Part shown: positions 1 to 5,477 of the stretch, piece after piece | Position numbering within the stretch: position 1 is the stretch's first letter | Layout: each line of letters starts with the position of its first letter | NCBI GenBank assembly: GCA_964406705.1 | Contig: CAYOSS010000079.1 | Coordinates: 1 to 7,978, forward strand | Direction: 5' to 3' | Source: CAZRRV01 sp964406705 | GTDB lineage: Bacteria > Bacillota > Clostridia > Oscillospirales > Acutalibacteraceae | DNA length: 7,978 nt | Program-made: the position numbers and the translations under genes | The notes under the pieces: generated by a model | Told to the model about the DNA's origin: nothing | Databases searched by the model: none | The model's input: the letters and a program-made list of their open reading frames with translations, nothing else

Positions 1-342
1 AGGGCTGAGATAAGCTGACCGTCCGGCACACTCTGGGTGCCACCCTATTGGAGGCCGGGATCGAGCCCGCCCCTCGCCGCTCCAGTCTGCCACCCTACAG
101 GGGCACCGGGACAAGTTAGCCGCCTTACGCGGCGAGTGAAACTCCGCCGCCAAACGGGGGGATGAGTGGGTCCGCCACCCTTGGAAGGGACCCTGCCGGT
201 ACGGGGTAAACCCCGCCGCTTAGCCGCGCGCTATCCTGTCACCTCGCCGCCCCACCGCACGCTGCCCTAAGAGAGTGTCGTCCAGCAGTCTGTCGGGTGC
301 GGGGGGGGGAGGGGGGTAGCTTCACCACCCCACCCCCCCCCC
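1..342. repeat. R1 repeat, copy 1 (truncated by window start)
   Basis: This is the first of three related non-coding units. Positions 1-55 recur almost unchanged at 823-877. Positions 91-316 recur at 544-765, including the block around GACAAGTTAGCCGCCTTACG and the GCTGCCCTAAGAGAGTG segment (262 versus 709). Within the unit, a short stem GCCGC-CTTAC-GCGGC is followed by phrases of the type AAACTCCGCCGCC. I see no credible gene: open frames here are short and lack start context. Function is unknown. It could be an intergenic repeat, a structured RNA or a decayed mobile element. Confidence 0.75.
301..342. repeat. G-run/C-run inverted repeat in R1 copy 1
   Basis: A run of nine G (301-309), an A and six more G (311-316) is followed about ten bases later by a C-rich stretch ending in ten C (333-342). 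The two sides can pair into a long, very GC-rich hairpin. The G side alone could form a G-quadruplex. The second R1 copy has the equivalent at 748-783. Run lengths may be affected by sequencing or assembly error. Confidence 0.6.
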
Positions 343-822
343 GCGAGGAGCCCGCCACACCCCGCGAGGGTCTCGCAGCCTTTCAGTCTGTCAAGGCGGG
401 GATAGCCTCGTCGCCCCCAAGGAGTCCGCTACTCCCCGGCTGGCACCCTATGGGGATTGGGGATGAGCCTGCCGCTTGTCGTTCGCCACTTTCCGGCTTC
501 TCCCTGTTGAGGGTCGAGCCCGCCGCTCGCCGTTTCAGTTTGTCACCCTACAGGGGCACCGGGACAAGTTAGCCGCCTTACGCGGCGAGTGAAACTCCGC
601 CGCCAAACGGGGGGACGAGCGAGCCCGCCGATCCCGGCGAGGGGACCCTGCCGGGACGGAGCAAAGCCCGCCGCTTCGCCGTGCGCTGTTCCGCTGTCCC
701 GTCGCACGCTGCCCTAAGAGAGTGCCGTCCCGCAGTCTGTCGGGTGCGGGGGGAGGGGAGGGGGGTAGCTTCACCGCCCCCCCGCGAGGAGCCTGCTGCT
801 TCTCCGGCTGGCACTTTGTTGA
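343..822. repeat. R1 repeat, copy 2, with a divergent linker
   Basis: Positions 343-500 are a divergent linker carrying R1-like phrases such as GAGCCTGCCGCT. From about 505 the sequence becomes a clear copy of R1: GTCGAGCCCGCC at 511, then the ACAGGGGCACCGGGACAAGT block at 550. It then repeats copy 1 with an offset of about 450 bases, through GCTGCCCTAAGAGAGTG at 708 and the G-rich run at 748-765. The G/C-run hairpin is shorter here (G6-A-G4-A-G6, then C7 at 777-783). No credible coding region is seen on either strand. Confidence 0.7.
748..765 (+). other. Potential G-quadruplex motif
   Basis: Three G runs of six, four and six, separated by single A residues, supply at least four tracts of three G with very short loops. 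This fits a G-quadruplex-capable sequence on the plus strand. It lies at the position equivalent to the G run of R1 copy 1, so the property is kept although exact run lengths differ. Formation in the cell is inference. Confidence 0.5.
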
Positions 823-1060
823 AGGGCTGAGATAAGCTGACCGTCCGGCACACTCTGGGTGCCACCCTATTGGAGGCTGGGGTCGAGCCCGCCCCTCGTC
901 GCTCCAGTCTGCTACCCAATGGCATGGCGTGCCGGGACAAGCTGTCCGCCTTACGCGGCGAGGGAAACTCCGCCGACGAACGGGGAACGAGCGAGTCCGC
1001 CGATCCCGGCGAGGGGACCCTGCCGGGACGGAGTAAAGCCCGCTGCCCCGCGTAGCCGGG
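823..1060. repeat. R1 repeat, copy 3, abutting the glycosidase gene
   Basis: The copy opens with the same 55 bases as the window start. It continues through GTCGAGCCCGCCCCTCGTCG, a degenerate GGCATGGCGTGCCGGGACAA and the CCGCCTTACGCGGCGAG stem block. It then follows copy 2 closely (GAGCGAGTCCGCCGATCCC at 984 versus 614). It stops about 25 bases short of the stop codon of the minus-strand gene at 1086. It lacks the G/C-run hairpin. No intrinsic terminator with a T tract is visible between this repeat and the gene. Confidence 0.7.
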
Positions 1061-1085
1061 ACGGACCGGGGGCGGACCCGCTCTC

Positions 1086-3026
1086 CTATTTCACCGTGAC
1101 AACACTGTGTATTGCCACCTTGTCGACCGTGAAGCGAGCCACGCCGTCCTCATAGGTGAACGGCAGTGGCTTATGCTCCGGCTCGAGGGCGACGGCGTTC
1201 GGCTTTTCCGGCAGCCGGAGGGCGACGGTGATGTCCCGCAGCGGGGGGATCTCGTCAGGCTGGAGAATCTTGCATCCGCTGAGCGCGGCGTACCCCCCGC
1301 CCCCGGCGTTTATGATGTTGACCGAGAGGACGCCGTCCTTGCGCATCAGAGTGACTTCGGCGTAGGCCGAGCCGGATACCTCCACCATCGGGTCCGTCCA
1401 CAGCGAGTGCGCCACCGCGCCGAGGAAGCGCCTCATCCCCGAGACCGTGTAGTCCCAGGAGGCGGAGAAGTCGATGGGCACGCACTCTATTTGCCCCTTG
1501 CCGTAGCCTACGCGCAGCGCGGCGGGGTGGGGTTCGCCGTCGAGGAAGTCGTTCGCGTAATACTTATAATCCGTCCGGAACCCGCCCGACACCTCGCAGT
1601 AGCGGGAGGGCAGCGCCACCGGGCGGTCCTCGAAGAGCACGCAGGCTGCGAGACCCTCCGGGGCGGGGCTCACGGTAAGACCCAGCTCATCCGCGAAAAG
1701 GGCGACCGTATCGGGCCCGGTGAGCAGGAGGTTGCCGCCGTTCTCGGCGTAGCGCAGCAGCGCCGCTTTCGCCTCCGGCTCGATTTTGTCGGCGTTAGGC
1801 AGGATTATGAGGCCGTACTCCCCGAAATTCGGGGCGTCGTCCGCGAACACGATTTCCGAGGAGAACCCGTTAAACTGTATAAGGTTGACCATCGCCGCGA
1901 CGCCGGTCTCGTAGCCCCCCTCGCGCCAGAGCCCGTTCGGGTCGGGCGGGAGAGAGAGGTACTTTTCGTGCGAGAAGAACACCGCCGCCTGGTGGACCGG
2001 CTTCGCCCCGAAGCAGTAGGGCTTTCTATCGTGGGCGAAGCGGGAAACCTCCGCGTAAATCGGCGTCATCCAGTTTTTAATGCGCGCCAGCCCCACGTTG
2101 CAGGACTCCGTGCCTCCCCCGAGGGCCAACGACACGGCGGCTTCCTGCTCTAACGTTTCCGCCGTCTTTTCGGTGCAGTAGCGGTTGATCACGTCCGCGA
2201 TACAGGACTGCCCCGGCAGGAGCGTCCCCGTCCACGCCATAGTGTCCCAGGGCTTGCCGGCTTTCATAAAAAGGCGGCTGACCAAGCGCGGGTGCGGGCC
2301 GTTGACGTCGTGCGAGACGAAGTCCACCGGGAGGGCGGTGGAGGAGGGGCAGTAGAGTCCGTGCAGCCCCGCGACGCAGATTTCAAAGTCCGGCGCCGCT
2401 TCGTGGATCTTATCGCAGTAGAAGGTGACGTATTTCTTGTAGCAGTCGCGCAGGAATGAGACGTATTCCCCGAAGTCCGGGTCACCGCTGCGGGGGAGGG
2501 GCTTGCCGGTCGCCTTTAGGTAGGCTGCGGCGGCACATTCGCTGTAGTCGAGGTTAAACGCCCAGACGTCCCCGTCCAGCCAGGCGCCGTCCAAGCCGTA
2601 GTCAACCGCTATCTCGATCATTTGCGGGATAAAGCGGTCGACCACGTAGCGGGAGAAGATGGAGATGTTGTGGGTCGGCTCGCCCCGCTCGTTGAGCTGC
2701 GCCCATTCCGGGTGGTCCTCAACCGCCGCTTCCTCGTATATGGAGGAATGATGGGCGTAGAGCGCGACCCCGTGCTTCGCGGTGAGCTCCCGCCACATGC
2801 GCAGGTAGTCGAAGTCGGGAGCCAGGTCTCCTCTCCGCCCGACTTTGGTCGGGTAGGTGCTGATGCCCGGGTGCCCCTTGGTGTCGACCTGCACGTAGTC
2901 CGGCTTCACGCGGGTGAGGAAGTCCTCTATGCCCGCCGGGTCTGCGTCGGCGCACAAATTCCGCTCGTCCGCGTGCGCGTGGTAGTCGAAATGCACCCCG
3001 AATACAAAGTTCTCGCGTTTGCCCAT
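1086..3026 (-). CDS. Putative cytoplasmic glycoside hydrolase (TIM barrel plus GATase-like trimerisation-type domain)
   Basis: This is a 646-aa protein. The start is the ATG at 3024-3026, because a strong AGAGGAGA ribosome binding site lies 8 bases upstream; an in-frame ATG 12 codons earlier has none and would place that site inside the gene. Residues 1-340 look like a (beta/alpha)8 glycosidase barrel: VHFDYHAH at 11-18, YVQVDTKGHPG at 44-54, YAHHSSIYE at 90-98, and GLDGAWLDGDVW at 144-155, where D151 or D153 is a plausible catalytic acid. Residues 345-520 resemble the glutamine-amidotransferase-like domain of beta-galactosidase trimerisation regions (YGLIILPNADKI at 404-415, ENGGNLLLTGP at 428-438). 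The C-terminal 100 residues are beta-rich, as in many fucosidase-like enzymes. No signal peptide is visible, so it probably acts inside the cell on imported oligosaccharides. Substrate and exact family (GH29-like, GH42-like or an unclassified relative) cannot be fixed by eye. It is a lone gene with no sugar transporter or regulator nearby. Confidence 0.8.
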   Translation of the reverse strand: MGKRENFVFGVHFDYHAHADERNLCADADPAGIEDFLTRVKPDYVQVDTKGHPGISTYPTKVGRRGDLAPDFDYLRMWRELTAKHGVALYAHHSSIYEEAAVEDHPEWAQLNERGEPTHNISIFSRYVVDRFIPQMIEIAVDYGLDGAWLDGDVWAFNLDYSECAAAAYLKATGKPLPRSGDPDFGEYVSFLRDCYKKYVTFYCDKIHEAAPDFEICVAGLHGLYCPSSTALPVDFVSHDVNGPHPRLVSRLFMKAGKPWDTMAWTGTLLPGQSCIADVINRYCTEKTAETLEQEAAVSLALGGGTESCNVGLARIKNWMTPIYAEVSRFAHDRKPYCFGAKPVHQAAVFFSHEKYLSLPPDPNGLWREGGYETGVAAMVNLIQFNGFSSEIVFADDAPNFGEYGLIILPNADKIEPEAKAALLRYAENGGNLLLTGPDTVALFADELGLTVSPAPEGLAACVLFEDRPVALPSRYCEVSGGFRTDYKYYANDFLDGEPHPAALRVGYGKGQIECVPIDFSASWDYTVSGMRRFLGAVAHSLWTDPMVEVSGSAYAEVTLMRKDGVLSVNIINAGGGGYAALSGCKILQPDEIPPLRDITVALRLPEKPNAVALEPEHKPLPFTYEDGVARFTVDKVAIHSVVTVK

Positions 3027-3137
3027 ACTGTCCGTCTCCTCTCGGTTTATTGAGTTTGGCAACGCCGCGTAACGGTACGCGAAGTCGCGGGCGACCGCCC
3101 GGCGGTGCTGCCCAAAGCCCGGGTTCTCCCGGATTTC
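3027..3137 (-). promoter_or_regulatory. Leader and ribosome binding site of the glycosidase gene
   Basis: About 110 bases lie between the predicted transcription start and the ATG. The ribosome binding site is the minus-strand GAGAGGAGA at 3035-3043, at ideal spacing. Two small perfect hairpins are visible upstream: CGCGTA-ccgt-TACGCG (3066-3081), and CCGGG-agaa-CCCGG near 3118-3132. No known riboswitch was recognised. Confidence 0.55.
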
Positions 3138-3143
3138 GCCCGT

Positions 3144-3172
3144 ATTTTACCACGGCGGGGGCGGCGTGTCAA
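3144..3172 (-). promoter_or_regulatory. Sigma-70/sigma-A type promoter of the glycosidase gene
   Basis: On the minus strand, a perfect -35 box TTGACA (3167-3172) is followed by a 17-base spacer and TAAAAT (3144-3149), one base off the consensus TATAAT. The spacer is nearly all G and C. The rny promoter has the same two boxes and the same spacing. Confidence 0.85.
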
Positions 3173-3230
3173 GGGGGATTTGGCAGGGGGCCGGCGGCTC
3201 GCTCGGCTTACCCGGCGCCGGGGACTATTT

Positions 3231-3489
3231 CTCGCTGCGCGGGGTAGCCATTCCAATCTTTCCCAGCTATGTTGGGGAACGATGTCCGCTTTTCTTCTCC
3301 CAACCGGTGGCGCGGCTGTTCCCGCTGCCCTTGGCGCCGCCCGGCTCCGGAGGGCTGCTTCTCGCTGACGCGAGGACAGCTTGATTTTTTTCCAGCGCAG
3401 CTAGGGAACGATGTCCGCTTTTCTTCTCTTCGCCGTCGGGCGCGGCGGACCTTCTGCCTTCGGCTCCGCCCGGCTCCGGGGGGGGGTGA
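3231..3489 (+). repeat. Tandem pair of about 129-bp three-hairpin units (left array)
   Basis: Two units start at CTCGCTG (3231 and 3361), and their GATGTCCGCTTTTCTTCTC modules lie exactly 129 bases apart (ATG at 3282 and 3411). Each unit has hairpin 1 (CTCGC...GCGGG or GCGAG), a T-rich stretch and hairpin 2 (CCCAGC-tat-GTTGGG at 3262-3276; a weaker version around 3394-3402). Then come the conserved module, hairpin 3 (CGCC-gtcg-GGCG at 3431-3442) and a GGCTCCGCCCG-type ending. No protein function is inferred. Confidence 0.75.
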
Positions 3490-3644
3490 CAGCTCGCTCA
3501 GGCTCCGCCCGACACCGGGGGATTTCTTCTCGCTGCGCGGGGGGCCTTCGCGGCACCGGGGGCCCACTCCGGCTCCGCTCTGTTATTGGAAGCCGGTCTG
3601 TTCCCTACCGGGAGAAAGCCTGAGTGGTTTTTCCCGCTATCGAC

Positions 3645-3708
3645 GCTTTTCTTTTCCTCTCTCCCGCGGCAACGTAAGGGAAACTATGGAGAGAGGCAAA
3701 AGAAAAGC
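3645..3708 (+). repeat. Long hairpin of E1 (A/T-rich arms)
   Basis: The left arm 3645-3664 (GCTTTTCTTTTCCTCTCTCC) pairs with 3688-3708 with a single bulged base, giving about 20 base pairs around a 23-base loop. The motif GCAAAAGAAAAG of the right arm is repeated directly at 3712-3723. It occupies the place held in E2 and E3 by a 56-base hairpin with different arm sequence. Confidence 0.8.
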
Positions 3709-4092
3709 TTCGCAAAAGAAAAGGAGCTCACGCGCTATACCCTTGCCGGTCCGTTCCGGCGGCTCGCAGACGAGGGGCAGGGTGGTTCTCACGAGCTATG
3801 TTGTGACGCCCTCACCCGAGTGGTTTGGGGGTAGCCGCCACCTGTACCGTTGCCCTTGCGGTCGCTGACGCGGGGGAAGCCCGGATGTACCCCCAGCGCC
3901 GGCTCCGGGACCTTGCCGTATTCATTCAGGGCTTGCCGAGCCCGGTACAAAGGCTCGCAGGTTAGGGCAAGCTCGCCGCTATCGAACTGAGCTTGGCTCG
4001 TGTGGGGTAGCTTTTGCTTGCCGGTCGGAGGGGGCTCGTAGATGTGCAGGGGGCCCCTGTCGGGGGATCCCGGAGGTTTGCCGGCGCGAGAA

Positions 4093-4199
4093 ATAGCTCG
4101 GTGGTGACCGACAGACCCCTCACCCGGAAGAACGGCGATTTATGGGATAGTCCGCCGGTACCGGGGGTTCCGACTCCGCCTTGCCCGCCGGGAGCGCAG
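4093..4199. other. Unassigned spacer between converging repeat elements
   Basis: This stretch lies between the tail ends of E1 and E2, which point at each other. I see no gene, promoter or clear hairpin. Weak similarity to the E3 tail begins near 4190 (GGAGCGCAGCGGGTTGCCCC versus GGAGCGAGTTGCCC at 4640), so it may be decayed tail sequence. Confidence 0.4.
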
Positions 4200-4621
4200 C
4201 GGGTTGCCCCACACAGAGAGGGAGGCCTCCTGTATATCGGCGAGCCGCCCCCTAACCGGCAGGCAAAAGCTGCCCGGAAGCGCCGAGCCCCGAACGACAG
4301 CGGCGAGCCGCCCCCACACCTGCGAGCCTTTGCATCCACCTCTGCGAGCCCCGAATGAATACGGCGGGGTCCCGGAGCCGGCGCCGGGGGTACACCCGGG
4401 CTTCCCCCGCGTCAGCGACCGCAAGAATTGCCGCGCAGGTGGCGGCCACCCCGTACCCGCCCGGCGTTCGGCGTAGGAGTAAGCCGGTCCGCCTGAACTT
4501 CTTTTCTGTCCGCTTTTCTTCTTTCTGCCGGACCGTTCCGGCGCAGAGAAGAAAAGCGGACAACGTTCCCCAGCCCAGCTGAGGAAAAAACAAGCTACCC
4601 TCGCGTAGCGAGAAGAAATCC
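4200..4621 (-). repeat. Composite repeat element E2 (leftward copy)
   Basis: Read on the minus strand, E2 starts with hairpin 1 (CTCGC-gta-GCGAG, plus coordinates 4600-4612). A T tract and hairpin 2 follow (4568-4584), then the conserved module (4546-4571), a 56-base hairpin (4507-4562) and the tail (4490 down to about 4250). Positions 4256-4583 match 4747-5075 of E3 with an offset of 491-492 bases; 4405-4542 is identical to 4897-5034 over 138 bases. Its tail is the inverse of the E1 tail (3856-4029). A minus-strand open frame crosses it and E3, but it encodes a duplicated low-complexity peptide and is judged spurious. Confidence 0.8.
4507..4562 (-). repeat. 56-base hairpin of E2
   Basis: TGTCCGCTTTTCTTCT at the left (4507-4522) pairs perfectly over 16 bases with AGAAGAAAAGCGGACA at the right (4547-4562). 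Inside, a five-base asymmetric interior is followed by CCGGA/TCCGG and a four-base CCGT loop. The right arm is itself the conserved module of the element, so the hairpin joins module and tail. Confidence 0.85.
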
Positions 4622-4729
4622 GTCATAACGACGTGGAGCCGGAGCGAGTTGCCCGCAGCACCGGGCTGCCCCTCGCACCAGCGAACCTCCGGGTCCCCCG
4701 GCAGGGACCCGTTGCACACCCGCAAGCTA

Positions 4730-4744
4730 CCCCCCCCCCCCCCC
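4730..4744. repeat. Homopolymer of 15 C
   Basis: Fifteen consecutive C residues interrupt the E3 tail, where E1 has only GGAGGGGG in the inverted equivalent near 4026. A slippage-prone tract, or an assembly artefact in length, is likely. Confidence 0.8.
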
Positions 4745-4998
4745 GACCGGCAGGCAAAAGCTACCCGGAAGCGCCGAGCTCCGAACGATAGCGGCGCACT
4801 TCCCCCTAACCTGCGAGCCTTTTGCATCCGACTCTGCGAGCCCGGAATGAATACGGCGGGGTCCCGGAGCCGGCGTTGAGGGGACCTCCGGGCTATCCCC
4901 GCGTCAGCGACCGCAAGAATTGCCGCGCAGGTGGCGGCCACCCCGTACCCGCCCGGCGTTCGGCGTAGGAGTAAGCCGGTCCGCCTGAACTTCTTTTC

Positions 4999-5054
4999 TG
5001 TCCGCTTTTCTTCTTTCTGCCGGACCGTTCCGGCACAGAGAAGAAAAGCGGACA
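4999..5054 (-). repeat. 56-base hairpin of E3
   Basis: This is the same structure as the E2 hairpin, 492 bases further right. It has the same 16-base perfect outer stem and the same CCGT loop, with one base changed inside the right arm (GCACAG versus GCGCAG). Confidence 0.85.
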
Positions 5055-5435
5055 TCGTTCCCCAGCCCAGCTGGGAATGAAGCCGAGCGCGTCCGGTGGA
5101 CGAAACAGCGAAGGCTTCATTTGTGCAGCGGTCGGCGAGGAGCCGCGCTCCAAGCGAGCGACGAGCCGGGCACCGCAAGGTGGGCAGAGCCTCCCCAAAG
5201 CTGAAAGCCCTTAGCCATCGCAGCCTACCTCGCGCCAGCGAGAAGAAATCCCCGGCGCCGGGCGGAGCCGAGAGCAGCGGGGATAGCCGTGCCGTCGGCG
5301 CAGAGAAGAAAAGCGGACACCGTTCCCCCCGGCGCAGCCGGGGAAAAAGTAAGCTACCCTCGCGGTAGCAGGAAGCAGTCCACGGGGGCGGAAAAAGCCG
5401 GGCGGGTCAACGCCTGCCCCCCGGCACGAGGGTAT

Positions 5436-5467
5436 ACCATAAAGAATCCCCCGGATCTCTCCGGGGG
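5436..5467 (-). terminator. Intrinsic terminator of rny
   Basis: On the minus strand a perfect eight-base stem CCCCCGGA/TCCGGGGG with a four-base loop (5448-5467) is followed by ATTCTTTATGG. It begins 10 bases after the rny stop codon. The T tract is interrupted, so it is a moderate terminator by appearance. Confidence 0.8.
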
Positions 5468-5477
5468 AAGTAAGCCG

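Larger units (their letters stand above)
3225..4092 (+). repeat. Composite repeat element E1 (rightward copy)
   Basis: In rightward order E1 has two tandem units of about 129 bp (from 3231 and 3361) and a truncated third start at 3529. A long hairpin follows at 3645-3708. The tail runs from about 3740 to 4092. Tail landmarks are GCCGCCACCTG (3835), GTCGCTGACGCGGGGG (3862), a CCGGCTCCGGGACC-like block (3900), GGTAGCTTTTGCTTGCCGG (4006) and a GGGATCCCGGAGG-containing block ending GCGCGAG near 4090. The same order appears inverted at 4622-5375 and in part at 4200-4621. No credible protein gene is present: the module is read in different frames in different copies. E1 begins about 50 bases upstream of the glycosidase promoter and points away from that gene. 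Confidence 0.8.
4622..5375 (-). repeat. Composite repeat element E3 (leftward copy, most complete)
   Basis: Read leftward, E3 has one unit with hairpin 1 (one mismatch, 5359-5372), hairpin 2 (CCCCGGC-gca-GCCGGGG, 5327-5343) and the module (5303-5328). A second unit follows with hairpin 1 (CTCGC-gcca-GCGAG, 5229-5242), hairpin 2 near 5061-5073 and the module (5038-5063). The long hairpin (4999-5054) and the full tail down to about 4640 complete it. The stretch 5075-5225 between the two units has no recognisable gene. E3 starts about 60 bases past the rny terminator and points away from rny. Confidence 0.8.

Noticed and set aside
1..40. CTGAGA motif reminiscent of a TPP riboswitch
   Set aside because: The second conserved half of the TPP aptamer is absent, no thiamine gene follows, and the segment is simply part of the R1 repeat.
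578..940. A 120-codon minus-strand frame in the R1 region
   Set aside because: It crosses G/C runs and repeat junctions, is dominated by R, P, S and G, and has no start context or homology that I recognise.
1107..2153. A 348-codon plus-strand open frame antisense to the glycosidase gene
   Set aside because: It is a shadow of a GC-rich gene. The minus strand has clear domains, promoter and ribosome binding site; the plus frame has none.
3208..3567. Minus-strand frame encoding EEKRTSFP repeats, also seen at 7288-7710
   Set aside because: The shared peptide follows from the shared DNA repeat and its 129-base period. The leftward copies are open in a different frame and strand, so no frame is consistently conserved.
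3269..3868. A 199-codon plus-strand open frame over E1
   Set aside because: It spans several structural modules and a hairpin, has low-complexity content, and its module is read in a different frame from other copies.
4252..5178. A 308-codon minus-strand open frame across E2 and E3
   Set aside because: It encodes a near-identical peptide of about 45 residues twice, simply because the DNA is duplicated by 492 bases (a multiple of three). It is rich in R, G and A, has no recognisable domain or ribosome binding site, and its frame is not kept in E1.
3225..5375. CRISPR array or integron attC array
   Set aside because: Repeat spacing is not regular with unique spacers of uniform size, copies occur in both orientations, and no cas or integrase gene is present.
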